64,000 bases of DNA, taken from positions 87,181,602 through 87,245,601 of the forward strand of contig OX421963.1 of assembly GCA_949128115.1 (NCBI GenBank), given 5' to 3'. Positions 12,400-21,959 of this stretch are shown here, in pieces. Under the pieces are notes generated by a model. It was not told the DNA's origin and did no database searches. It worked only from the letters and a program-made list of their open reading frames with translations. Position numbers and translations under genes: made by a program. Within the stretch, counting starts at the first letter, position 1, and each line of letters begins with the position of its first letter. The DNA comes from Anaspis maculata (Eukaryota > Arthropoda > Insecta > Coleoptera > Scraptiidae).

Positions 12400-12790
12400 A
12401 CTCACATCAGGTAGGTAGTAGGTAGGTTTTGAAATGTCAATAACTTTTTCATTTTCCAAAATATTTGAATAATTCTTTTCTAATATTAAAGGAGAAACAT
12501 GGGAAATTTGTCATGAAAGGTGTAGAAGATCATATTCATTGAATGTCGCCCGCATGCCTCTACACAAAAACGCCTTTTTCCTGGCCGTTACTACCCGAGA
12601 CGGTCACTCACCCTGGCTTTGACTAGGAATACCGCGTTTGGTGCAGAACTCTACTCAGATGCCTTTTTCTGCTCGTAGATCGCTTTCTTTCAGAAAATTT
12701 CAACTGATATCAAAAGTAGATTGCATTGGGCGTCGTGCGGGCCTATTCTCAAACTCGACACGGTTTCCATTTTCCGACGGTGATTTGTTA
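12400..12790. repeat. dispersed repeat copy 1 (directly repeated at 13664)
   Basis: It shares a colinear block of about 380 bp with 13664-14036. Common landmarks are CCTGGCCGTTACTACCCGAG, GCGTTTGGTGCAG and AGATTGCATTGGGCGTCGTG. Divergence is roughly 20-25 percent by eye. The following 12840-13300 stretch resembles the repeat at window positions 1-130. No coding motif was recognised. It may be part of an unidentified element inserted in the BEL integrase. Confidence 0.65.
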
Positions 12791-13429
12791 AAAATGAAAC
12801 TTGAACATTTCGTGAATTAGAGAAAATGCAATGCGAATTTCGACCTGCGGTAAGCCACACGAAATATTTATTTTAGGTACAGGCTTGCTGCAAGTCATAG
12901 TTAGGGAAAAGGTTGAATTGAGTTTCGTGAGAGAAATTTTTGAAATCGGACTAACGGATTTCGAGTTTTCCTCCTTAGAATCTGCAAATTTTCAACTTTT
13001 CGACCCGTAATCAGATTTTCATCAATTGTTTTTTTAACGAGGCGTTACTAGTTCTTGAACTTTTCCGTCAATTTTTGTCAAAATTCTCTTGATTTTCCGA
13101 GAGTTTGCTTCCCATTAGAAAATGCAAAACTGGCCTAGCTTATCGGAGCCGGACTCAAATGATGAACTTGAATAAAGCCTCAACTACTGACGACTTTTAC
13201 AATGGTTTTATTTGGTAAAAGCTTCGTGATTTTCAGCAAAATTGTCCCATGTTTCCATTTGATTTCAATAATTAATCACAGCTTGCCTATCTTCATGTCG
13301 CTTGGTCCTTCAGATTTTTTTTTGTCCTGCATCAACAGCTAGGTCATTAGCAGGTTTTTGCCGTCGGAGTTTTTCTTTAACGATAACAATGAGGACGATA
13401 ACAACGAAGTACTGTAAGATTTGCATCTT

Positions 13430-13645
13430 TGGATCAGTATGGGGGATTTATCAGTGGGGTTTTGTTTCGATGGCTTTTTCGTTTCATCCCTCTTCCGGGG
13501 CATCACCGCACGATAGTAGATGCCCCAGTACTACTGGGGACGCGTGAAAAAGTCCATCTGGCTCAGTGCGGATTTGAACCCGGGACCTTTGCCTTCGAAA
13601 GCGAGGCCGAGCTCACCGTGCTACCGACTGGGTTTCCTCCAGAAT
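13430..13645 (-). mobile_element. tRNA-derived SINE-like unit
   Basis: On the minus strand, 13640 to about 13555 reads like a tRNA head. A-box-like TAGCACGGTGAGCT is followed, about 45 bases on, by a B-box GGTTCAAATCC. These are internal RNA polymerase III promoter elements. The acceptor stem does not close into a proper tRNA, and a non-tRNA tail with a CCCCAGTAGTACTGGGG hairpin follows. I therefore favour a SINE over a working tRNA gene. Confidence 0.6.
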
Positions 13646-13663
13646 TGTTATTGTAGGATTTTC

Positions 13664-14036
13664 AGATAGCAGAGTAGGTAGATATTGAGATGTAGATAAC
13701 TTTTGAATTTTTCAATATATTTGAATAATTCTTTTTCAATCTTGAAGAAGAAACAAGGGAAATTCGTTACATTACGTGTGAAAAATCATATCCATCAAAG
13801 GCTGTCCGTATGCCTTTACACAAAAAACGTATTTTTCCTGGCCGTTACTACCCGAGACGGCCGCTCACTCTGACTTTGACAAGAAATACCCGCGTTTGGT
13901 GCAGGACTCTACTCAATCTGTTTTTTTCTGCTTTTACATCAACTTTTTTTAAAAAATTTCAACCGATATCTAAAGTAGATTGCATTGGGCGTCGTGTAGG
14001 CCGGTTTTCAAATTCGACACGGTTTCAGTTTACCTG
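13664..14036. repeat. dispersed repeat copy 2
   Basis: This is the second copy of the block at 12400-12790, in the same orientation. The following 14037-14456 stretch contains possible gypsy integrase debris, but no motif is clear enough to call. Confidence 0.65.
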
Positions 14037-14764
14037 ATAGCCCGATCGCGGAGGCTCTAGAGACTTTCATCAGCTTTGCGAATATTTTGGTATCCCTCAA
14101 ATAACGGCTTCTCCACCAATAATGCATTATCTGTCTTATTTGCGCATCGTGATCTCCAGCGAGTTTCGTAGTACTGGCTCCCCTCCCTAAAATCTGTTCG
14201 TCCCGAGCAAGCACTTCGTTATTCCTGGACGTTTTTACTTTTGATCACGGTGTACGGTTCCTCCCACTCCTTTTTTGCGTTGTGGTTGTACATTCATATA
14301 ATGTTACCTTCTTGAAATCCTCCAGAGTTGGCTTCCAAGTTGTATAGCGTTATTCGCATTTCCATCCGTCGGTCACAATACGGATCCCTTGTATTCTGAA
14401 ACGGTTATTGGCTCATCCTCAGGTCTGCCAAACTTTCGTTTAGTAACAATATAACAATATTGTTACGGGCGGCGATCCTGTACGCAAAATATCATAACAT
14501 TTGGTGTCAGAAAGCGGTATAATTGAGAGTAATTCGGCTTGCGACTGCAGGATGTTCAAAACATTCGTGATTTGGTAAATGCCGGAGACGAGAAGCATGT
14601 CGAAGACAGGAGTCGAAGACAGGAGTCAAAGACGCTTTGGCGAGCATCATGGCGATGATGCAAGAACAAAAGACGAAACGCCAGGCAGAGAAAGAAGAAC
14701 AGGAGAAGAGGCGTTTGGAAGATAAAGAAGATTGAAGAATCTTCTAGAAGGATAGGAAAAAGGA

Positions 14765-15598
14765 TTGAAAAATCTTTTACAAGAACAGCGTCTAGAAGAG
14801 AAAGAAGAACTGAGAAACCTGCTGAAAGAACAGGAAAGGATACGCCTGGAGGAAATGGAAGAAACATTAACCGTTGTGGAACAACAACCGCGGTATTTCG
14901 ACGGCAGCGTGAGCAAGCTAGAAAAAAAAGTGGAAGCGGTGAAGGCCAACATGACGAAGCTGGAGCAACAGGTTTAGAAAACCGCCGCCAGTGCTGCGAT
15001 GGTCAGTTCAGCGGGTGTCCAACGTGTGAAGCTGCCAAACTTCGATGGGAAAAGCCCATGGACAACCTATAAGAGGCAGTTCGATGCCGCTGCCGGAGCA
15101 AACGGATGGAGCGACGATGAGAGAGCCACAGCTCTAGTCCTGGCTCTCAGAGGCTTAGCAATGGAGCTGCTCCAGACGATTCCTGAGAGTGAGCAGAAGG
15201 ACTTTGCCAAGCTGACGAGGGTCCTGGAGCTTCGGTATGGGGACAATCATGTGCGGCAGATCCATCAAACCCAGCTGGAGGCCAGAACACAAAAGAGCGG
15301 AGAAAGCCTTCAGGAATTCGAATCCAAAGTCCTGAGGCTGGTTTACCTGGCCTATCCAGCTCATCCAGCGGATGTTTTGGCCGACATCGCCAAGGAAACT
15401 TTCATGGGCGGAATAAAACATCCAGAATTGCGTCAGATGGTCATGATCAGCAATCCAGCCAACATCAGCGACGCACTCATCCCAGCTATTCGCATCGAGG
15501 CTGCCAAAGATGCTTCGCGCCCTCATCGTTTTAGAGAATTGAACTTTGACGAATCCAGAGCATCACATGCTTCCGAAATCGGTGAAGGAGATGTTTGA
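14765..15598 (+). pseudogene. gypsy Gag, N-terminal coiled coil and capsid-like region (one internal stop)
   Basis: The first part (14765-14977) is a charged Glu/Leu/Arg coiled coil. A single TAG at 14975-14977 separates it, in the same frame, from 14999-15598. That second part encodes a capsid-like segment beginning after VKLPNFDGKSPWTTYKRQF, with W, A..L.L.G.A and LQ.FE..V motifs of Ty3/gypsy Gag. Gag assembles the particle that packages the RNA. The frame ends at 15596, and the same Gag continues in another frame from about 15546, so a frameshift separates capsid from nucleocapsid. Either the stop and shift are mutations, or they are tolerated because Gag could be supplied in trans. Confidence 0.75.
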
Positions 15599-16283
15599 GG
15601 AACTTCTTAGCGCCATGTCTCCGAACAGACCCCAAGGCGAGCCAAGAGCTGAAGGAAGGCCGCGTTGCTTCGGCTGTGGAAAAACGGGACATCTTCGTCG
15701 GGACTGCAGGCAATGGTCGAGTTCAGCAGACCATTTCATAGCGGAACGGAGAACGATCTCGACTGCTGATCGAAAAAGTCACCAACCAAGAGAAAGCAAT
15801 CGTAGAGGAGGAAGACCACGTTGCTTTGAATGTGGAAGGGACGGACATCTGCAACGCGACTGCAGGCGACGATACGCTTCAGCAGACTTCATTCTGAAAC
15901 GGGAAGCTGCTGATCGAGGAGGTCATCAGTTGAAAGAAAGCAATCGCACAGGAGAAAGGCTGCGTTGCTCCAATTGTGGAAAGAATGGCCATCTGCAGCG
16001 TGATTGCTGGCAACCGTACCGTTCAGCAGACCGTTCCAGGCTGGAACAGGGAGCTGCTGATCAAGAAAGTGAACATCGTCCTGGAAGGAGTCATGATGAT
16101 GGCAACACAGAAGGTCTTTCTCGAAGACCACGCACCGAGGACTGCAAGCACGACAAGAGGGTAGAACAGCAGAATGGGAACGTCGAAATCAAAGCACTTG
16201 TCTTTGAAACCCCGCGAAATTGGACTACGGCTGAGCTCAAGAAAGAGCAGCGTGAGAACCCAGCCATCGGTTTGCTTGCTTAA
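15546..16283 (+). CDS. gypsy Gag nucleocapsid region with three zinc knuckles
   Basis: The open frame of 245 codons carries three CCHC knuckles (C-X2-C-X4-H-X4-C): CFGCGKTGHLRRDC, CFECGRDGHLQRDC and CSNCGKNGHLQRDC, at about residues 38, 94 and 140. Each is set in a repeated cassette of roughly 50 residues with recurring ESNR and SAD text, so the module was tandemly duplicated. Zinc knuckles bind genomic RNA and act as nucleic-acid chaperones. The tail (TAELKKEQRENPAIGLL) already corresponds to the region just upstream of integrase in related Pol proteins, so the joint to the deleted pol lies near 16230. Confidence 0.8.
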   Translation: MTNPEHHMLPKSVKEMFEELLSAMSPNRPQGEPRAEGRPRCFGCGKTGHLRRDCRQWSSSADHFIAERRTISTADRKSHQPRESNRRGGRPRCFECGRDGHLQRDCRRRYASADFILKREAADRGGHQLKESNRTGERLRCSNCGKNGHLQRDCWQPYRSADRSRLEQGAADQESEHRPGRSHDDGNTEGLSRRPRTEDCKHDKRVEQQNGNVEIKALVFETPRNWTTAELKKEQRENPAIGLLA

Positions 16284-16973
16284 AGGAAAGAACTTGGCCA
16301 GGAAAAACCAGAATGGACCGAGATATCTGGTGAAGGGCCCCACTTCAAGGCTCTTTGGGCTCAGTGGAATTCTCTGAGAATAGAGAACGGGTTGTTAGAG
16401 AGAGTCTGGGAGAGTCCCGATGGGAAGAAAGAGATGGCTCAATTAGTGCTTCCAAAGAAGAGAGTGAAGGAGGTCCTAGAAGAAATGCACAATGGCGTCA
16501 CTAGGGGGCATCTTGGGGTGAACAAGACGTTGGACAAGGTGCGCGAGTGGTTCTACTGGGTGAACTGCCGGAACGACGTGGAAACATGGTGTCGCCAGTG
16601 CGAGGTTTGTGCGGCCAGCAAAGGACCAAGAACTCGCAGCCGAGGAGAGTTGAAAACGCGTTACGACTTGAAGACGAACTCCACGGGATTTCAAGCAGGT
16701 GACCTGGCCTGGTTGTACAATCCTCAGCGCAAGAAAGGAAGGTCTCCGAAGTTGCATCTGTCGTGGGAAGGACCGTACACGGTAGTCAAGAGGATTATTG
16801 ACGTCGTGTACAGAATCCAGCGGGCCCCGAAAGCCAAGATGAAAGTTGTCCACCTTGATCGCCTTGCACGTTACTCCGGGAGTAACGATGAGCCTATTCG
16901 GGACGAGCAGGCTCAAGAGGGGGGCAGTGTTACGAGCGGAGATCCCGTACGCGAAATATCGTTACAATATTAA
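16284..16973 (+). pseudogene. gypsy integrase ends fused after loss of the catalytic core
   Basis: Near 16390 the frame enters the N-terminal integrase region and then the HHCC zinc module: H474-equivalent in EMHNGVTRGHLGV and cysteines in WCRQCEVCAASKGP. The 193-codon frame then jumps directly to LKTRYDLKTN, D.AWLYNP and the C-terminal GPY/F-like block WEGPYTVVKRI. The whole DDE catalytic core is missing. The two retained ends are in one open frame. That is unlike random decay and fits a deletion derivative that has been propagated. It stops inside the right terminal repeat. Confidence 0.8.
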
Positions 16974-17470
16974 CAATATAATATTATATAACTTATATAA
17001 TATAACAAACGTTCATATCTCTTGACCAAAGAGAACTTGGCCAATGTTCCGTCTCTTATCCGCCATTTTTAATTTTGACGTTTTGGCGATTTCCAAACTG
17101 GTGTTTATAGCTTGCTGAACTCAGTAGATTGCTGTTACAAAAAAAATCGTTAAAATCGATCAATAAGTGAAAAAATGGGATGTGAGAAACTGACATGTAA
17201 TTAAGTAATAGTCGATGCATATCTAAGAAAGTAATCAACAAACTTATTTGAAATCGGTATATCTCCACAACTGATGGACCGATTAAATTCGATGTGATCC
17301 ACAAATGCAAGGCAAAGTTCATTCTTCCCAACCCCAGTAGCAAAGAAATATTAGAGACATATTCGACAAAAATATTCATATAATATTAAAACGACAGATT
17401 TATTTATATAGGGGGAATATTCGAAGTGAATATTTATAAATATTCAATTTAAATATCTATATAATATTAG
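16971..17470. repeat. dispersed repeat, copy related to 24860-25050 and 25567-25880
   Basis: Shared landmarks are TCTTGACCAA, GTTCCGTCT, CGCCATTTTTAATTTTGAC versus the related form at 24915, and CAAACTGGTGTTT. The left edge is an AT-rich run of alternating ATAT/TTATA. Similar CGCCATTTTGAATTT phrases recur at 25768 and 59230. No coding potential was recognised. Confidence 0.5.
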
Positions 17471-17819
17471 TTGCATTACATACAATACAATACAATACAA
17501 TAATAATTTATTTCCCTTTAAACAACTTACAGCGAATAAAATAATCCTAACAATATCAAAAAGGTCATAAATATAGTAAACCCTACTTAAAGTTCTGAAT
17601 GGAACTTTGTGTGCAGGTGCATTTGTGTCTTCACGTTGGTTCGAAATCAGACGGTAACAATGATAAAACATTTATATGAAAAAAAAGAGTAAAATAGTGA
17701 AGCAGATTAAAAACAACAGTACAGTAAAACATGTTAAAAAGCAATTTTCTCATTCGTAGAATCATAGAGTAAAATCTAAAATAATATTATCACACGGGTT
17801 AAAAATGACTGGAAAATGA

Positions 17820-20738
17820 CTAGAGTTGACTTTCAAGAGGGTCGCCTTCATGTAAAATCCAGTTTTTCAATTCAGCTCGTTTTTGTTTAGGATTTTTCAT
17901 AGTTTTTATGGTTTTTGGCACCCTATTGTATAGTCTCGGCGCTGAATATCCGAAATGGCTCTGACCTAAAGTCTTTCGTGCTCGAGGAACAGCAATCTCT
18001 TCTTTCACTCTTATGTCATGTTTGTAGACCCTTATTTCGGCCTTGTGCTGTTTTGTCTGGTATGTAAATAATTTTTCTGCGTATATCTGTTTTATATTGT
18101 AAATTTTATACTCCCTGAAGAGTTTGTCACTACTATATGTGATGTCCTTCTTTAGAATTATCTTCAATAACTTCTTCTGCGTTTGAAAGAGTGTTTGCAG
18201 GTGCGTTTTCTTGATTCCGCCCCATACGACTATCCCATATCTTATTACGGACTCTACCAGAGCTTCGTATATAAGCAAAAGTGTTCTGTTGTCAAGAACA
18301 TCTCTCAATTGGTAAAAGGAGTATAGAAGACTCCGAATTCTTTTATTTGTGTTCTCTGCGTGGAGCCTCCATCTGAGGTGGTTGTCGAGAGTGATACCCA
18401 GGTATTTTATTGAGACAGCGCTATCTATGGTAATATTAGTTCCAAGTATATTTAGCTGGTTGAAGTGCGGCAAGCCGTTTGCGTATGAGCAGAAAGGTAA
18501 GTATTTTGTTTTTTTGTCATTCATGGTAAGCAAATTACAGTCGAACCAATCTTTTACTAGTTTTAGATCTTTACTAGCCTGCGATCTGACTTCATCCCAG
18601 TTTTCGCCGGAAAAAAGAATCGCTGTGTCATCTGCATATGAGAAAACCTCGCCATTCATTTTCAGGAGTAAAAGATCATTAATATAAATTTTGAAGAGGT
18701 CGGGAGCGAGGATAGTTCCCTGGGGTAAGCCAACATTTGTTACTCTCTCTTCACTTAGCGTGTCTTTCACCTTAACGTACTGTTTTCTTCCGCTTAAATA
18801 ACTTCTCATTAGTTTATGTATTGGTCCTCGAAAGCCAAGGTCCCATAGTTTCTTTAGTAATATTTGGTGGTCAATCGTATCAAAAGCTTTTGTTAGATCT
18901 ATAAATACACCCAATACAGGTTTTTTGTTATCTACAGCTTCGTATACTCTTCCAATCACCCGAGTGAGGGCATCCTCAGCAGACACTCCAGAGCGAAAAC
19001 CAAACTGTTTGTCAGATAAGATGTTATATTTGTCCATGAAGTTCGTCATTCTTTCTTTTAGTGATCGTTCAAATATTTTTGAGATTGAAGATGTTAGTGA
19101 AATCGGGCGGTAATTTTCAGTATCCGTGATGCTGCCTCCTTTGTGTATTGGTATAATTAAAGCAGTTTTGAAGTGAGAGGGGCAATTTCCTGTTCTGAAC
19201 ATTACATTTATCAGGTGTGTGATAGCAGGTGCGATCGTATGAATACATGCTTTGAGAATTTCAGACGTGATTTGATCGATTCCAGGAGCTTTATTCTTTT
19301 TTAGCAGAGCAATATGTCTATCAACTTCATCACATGTCACTGGGGTCAAGTATAAAGTATTCTGCACCACTGGGGTTTTAAACTCTTTCATGGGTTTTTG
19401 TATGTTATTGGCTAAATACTGTCCAATCTCCGAGAAATGTTTATTCAATTCGTTACTTATTTGCGTTCTATCAGTCAATCTGTCTCCGGTTTTTGTAACG
19501 ATTTCCGTTATCTGATTTTTCTTATTTTTTTGGAAAACTAGGTTATTTACAACTTGCCAGATTTTCTTTGTGTCATTCATGTTTGTTCCTATTTTGTTAT
19601 GGTAATAGTCTCTTTTCAATTTAGTTTTAAGGTTGTTAACTCTATTTCTTTGTCGCTTGTACCGTATTTTGAGCTCTTCATCTTTCGGCTGTTTCAATTT
19701 CTGGGCATATAGCTGGTTTCTAATGTTCATCTCCCTTATAATGTTATTATCTATCCACTCTTTTCTTTTACGTTGTGGTTTAATTTTGATGGTTTTGGTT
19801 GACCTTTCAATGGCTTTTTTGAAATTCTCAGCTAAAAAGTTACACAAACGCTCTGCTTCATTGATGCTGTAGTAAAGTTCCCAGTTTGCAGTTTTTAAGG
19901 CCGAATCAACCGAATAGGTATCGATTCTTGTGTAGTAATCATCTCTTTTTTCATATCTTGTTTGGGACTCTGTTAAGTTCATAGTTAGGATTGTACTGTA
20001 ATGGTCTGTGATATCCGATTTTAGGACGATGGGGCATAGGTTCTCTTTCGGAAGTTCTCCCGCATAAAAAATGTGATCAATGTTACTTCCCCTATTTCCC
20101 TCCACGACTCTAGTGTTACAGTTTATTTGCGATACATAACCCAGGGCACTCAGCATATTCAGATAGTCGTTTGCAATGGGGCTATTTTGTTCTAGAATAT
20201 TTATGTTCACGTCTCCCAGCATGATTCTATGTTGATAATTACTGTGATCCTGTAGAAAAACATTCAAATCGTACAAAAAGTCCTCCACGATAATACCAGT
20301 GTGCGGTCTATACAAAAACAATATCGACACAACGTCTTTACTTTCCAGTGTTACTTCAGTATGAATCGCGTTTATCTTGTTAATTTGTTTCAAAGTTACC
20401 CTCTCCTTTAATGACTCTCTCACGTACATTATCGCCCCGTCATTTTGATTAACATCACCGTAATTATAGTAAGCTCTATATCCAGGTATACCAAAATTCA
20501 AAGTGTTTTTTATTTTCCAGGTCTCACTAAGACAGATAATATCGAACGGGGTGTCAATCGCAGTCAGGTACACAAGAAAATCGTCGAAGTTGTGGCCTAT
20601 GCTTCTGATGTTATTGTGAAACATTTTAAGCTGTGTGTTGCATTTATTTTTTTCCAGTATAGCCCTACAACTATCTACACCTTCTGCTACATTTGTGTAG
20701 ATCTGCAGTTCTACAAAGTCACGGGCAAAAGGATCCAT
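17820..20738 (-). CDS. LINE ORF2: AP-like endonuclease and reverse transcriptase
   Basis: A single open frame of 972 codons. Residues about 35-250 form an apurinic-type endonuclease with HNNIRSI, DIICLSETW, MLGDVNIN and SDITDHYS motifs, which nicks target DNA. The RT domain follows, with ENYRPISLTSSISKIFE, FIDLTKAFDTIDH, GLPQGTILAPDLF and the catalytic SYADDTAILF at about residue 700. The C-terminal part is basic. The start at 20738 is a standard ATG giving MDPFARD. The length is typical of Jockey/CR1-group ORF2. No stop or frameshift is seen and all catalytic motifs are present, so the protein could support target-primed reverse transcription. Clade assignment (CR1, L2, Daphne or Jockey) needs a tree. 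Confidence 0.92.
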   Translation of the reverse strand: MDPFARDFVELQIYTNVAEGVDSCRAILEKNKCNTQLKMFHNNIRSIGHNFDDFLVYLTAIDTPFDIICLSETWKIKNTLNFGIPGYRAYYNYGDVNQNDGAIMYVRESLKERVTLKQINKINAIHTEVTLESKDVVSILFLYRPHTGIIVEDFLYDLNVFLQDHSNYQHRIMLGDVNINILEQNSPIANDYLNMLSALGYVSQINCNTRVVEGNRGSNIDHIFYAGELPKENLCPIVLKSDITDHYSTILTMNLTESQTRYEKRDDYYTRIDTYSVDSALKTANWELYYSINEAERLCNFLAENFKKAIERSTKTIKIKPQRKRKEWIDNNIIREMNIRNQLYAQKLKQPKDEELKIRYKRQRNRVNNLKTKLKRDYYHNKIGTNMNDTKKIWQVVNNLVFQKNKKNQITEIVTKTGDRLTDRTQISNELNKHFSEIGQYLANNIQKPMKEFKTPVVQNTLYLTPVTCDEVDRHIALLKKNKAPGIDQITSEILKACIHTIAPAITHLINVMFRTGNCPSHFKTALIIPIHKGGSITDTENYRPISLTSSISKIFERSLKERMTNFMDKYNILSDKQFGFRSGVSAEDALTRVIGRVYEAVDNKKPVLGVFIDLTKAFDTIDHQILLKKLWDLGFRGPIHKLMRSYLSGRKQYVKVKDTLSEERVTNVGLPQGTILAPDLFKIYINDLLLLKMNGEVFSYADDTAILFSGENWDEVRSQASKDLKLVKDWFDCNLLTMNDKKTKYLPFCSYANGLPHFNQLNILGTNITIDSAVSIKYLGITLDNHLRWRLHAENTNKRIRSLLYSFYQLRDVLDNRTLLLIYEALVESVIRYGIVVWGGIKKTHLQTLFQTQKKLLKIILKKDITYSSDKLFREYKIYNIKQIYAEKLFTYQTKQHKAEIRVYKHDIRVKEEIAVPRARKTLGQSHFGYSAPRLYNRVPKTIKTMKNPKQKRAELKNWILHEGDPLESQL

Positions 20739-20933
20739 CTAGAATTTTGTCGGACGTCAACAAGTTAGTGTTTTGTGTACATGTGTTAATTTGTGCTAGT
20801 GATTGTGTTGACTTTCCTACCTAGTAAAACTATTTTTATGTATCTCTTGCGAAATGAAGTGAAAATAAAATTTTAGTTGATAACAATTTTCGAGGGTAAA
20901 TTAATTTTGGAAGTATACCTATTTGTTGCACAT

Positions 20934-21731
20934 CTACTTATATTTATAATTCTTGTTTGTTCCTGGTCTTAGGGTTCTTTCTTTTTCCACCATTTGCTGC
21001 TCCTTCTTATGAGATTGGACTGGTGTAGGTTTGTCAAGTTTCGGTGTTTCTTCTTTTTTTGGTTGCTTGGCACCTTCTGAGGGGTGAATCCGCGCTCCTT
21101 CCTCGTCCTGTTCCTTTTCCAGTCTTTTAAGGTCGTCTACTGAATACGTTTCGTTGTTGATTATTAGTATATTCTTCTTAATCTGTGCTTCCAGATTCTG
21201 GTTTCTGGCTTGTTTAAGGTGGCGTCGTAAAGTCTGTTGGTCCTCTCTGTCCTGTCGCGTCAGATCGTTTGCAACTGACACTTTGGATTCTTTAAGGAGT
21301 ATACCCTGCTTCAAGATGTCCAGTTTCTTTCGATAATGAATGAATCTCACAATAATCGGCCTTGCACCCCGGGTTTTTCCAAATCTGTACAGGTGGCTAA
21401 TGTCGTCTTCCTTGATGCTTGTTTTTAGCTTTTCGTTAAAGAGTGCCAGGACCTTGGGATACAAGTCTTCTTCATCAGTTTTGTCTTCCTTCAGTCCGAA
21501 GACAATTAGATTGTTTCTCTTTGCATCCCTTTGGCTTTCCAACAGCTCCCTCTTCAATTCTTTGTTTTCTCTCTTCAGTTCCAGTATTTTTCTCTCGGCT
21601 TCCTGATGTTTGGAGGTTATGTTTGTGAGTGTTTCGTTTATGTAGTTCTTCAAGGAGTCCACAGTTTTGTCGATGTAAATCTTCAACTTTGAATATAGCT
21701 CTTCAACAGTTGTGGGTGCTTCACTACCCAT
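20934..21731 (-). CDS. LINE ORF1: coiled-coil RNA-binding protein
   Basis: From the ATG at 21731 (MGSEAPTTVEEL) the product is 265 residues. The frame is open further upstream to 21956, but that part reads like translated 5' UTR. Residues about 35-80 form a Leu/Glu/Lys coiled coil. A region resembling the L1 ORF1p RRM follows, with RNNLIVFGLKED, HLYRFGKTRGARPIIVRF and VANDLTRQDRE. A Lys/Glu/Pro-rich tail ends the protein. ORF1p of this type coats the element RNA. It lies 195 bp upstream of ORF2 and would be translated from the same RNA. Confidence 0.85.
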   Translation of the reverse strand: MGSEAPTTVEELYSKLKIYIDKTVDSLKNYINETLTNITSKHQEAERKILELKRENKELKRELLESQRDAKRNNLIVFGLKEDKTDEEDLYPKVLALFNEKLKTSIKEDDISHLYRFGKTRGARPIIVRFIHYRKKLDILKQGILLKESKVSVANDLTRQDREDQQTLRRHLKQARNQNLEAQIKKNILIINNETYSVDDLKRLEKEQDEEGARIHPSEGAKQPKKEETPKLDKPTPVQSHKKEQQMVEKERTLRPGTNKNYKYK

Positions 21732-21959
21732 AATTTCACTTTTTGAAAATAAAAAGATTTTGGACTCCAGGAAGTGTACGTTATATGTGAACAAATGTAT
21801 TTTTGTTGCGTACGAGCAGCAACAATAACAACGAGGATAAGAATGGGATCCAACATCTGGTGGATATTTAAATCGAATATTAATAATTGTTTGAAACAGG
21901 TTCAAAGCTGAATATTCAAAATGAATATTCATAAATATTTGACAAGGATATTTCAATTA

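Larger units (their letters stand above)
14461..16966 (+). mobile_element. non-autonomous gypsy-type element with 39-bp terminal repeats
   Basis: The left repeat 14461-14499 and right repeat 16928-16966 are both 39 bp, start TGTTAC, end CA and match at about 33 of 39 positions. Flanking ATAT at 14457-14460 and 16967-16970 is a 4-bp target duplication. The 5' repeat is followed at once by TTTGGTGTCAGAAAGCGG, the usual primer-binding region of many gypsy elements. The 3' repeat is preceded by a purine tract ending AGAGGGGGGCAG. Inside are gag and the two ends of integrase. Protease, RT, RNase H and the integrase catalytic core are absent. Such short LTRs are unusual. Confidence 0.8.
17475..21900 (-). 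mobile_element. apparently full-length non-LTR retrotransposon (LINE)
   Basis: On the minus strand it comprises a short 5' UTR, ORF1 (21731-20934), a 195-bp spacer, ORF2 (20738-17820) and a 3' UTR of about 340 bp. It ends in a (TTGTA)n-type simple repeat at about 17477-17503, which is a LINE 3' tail rather than poly(A). Both ORFs are uninterrupted. Imperfect copies of an AT-rich block (GAATATTC...TGAATATT) lie beyond both ends, at about 17417-17486 and 21905-21970. The ORF pair and the RT type suggest the CR1/Jockey group. The exact 5' end is uncertain. Confidence 0.8.

Noticed and set aside
13555..13640. Functional tRNA gene on the minus strand
   Set aside because: A and B boxes are present, but no acceptor stem closes and the anticodon stem is imperfect. 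A SINE head is more likely.
14556..14952. Leu/Ser/Phe-rich minus-strand frames that look membrane-like
   Set aside because: They are the antisense of a Glu/Lys-rich Gag coiled coil. Such shadows always look hydrophobic.
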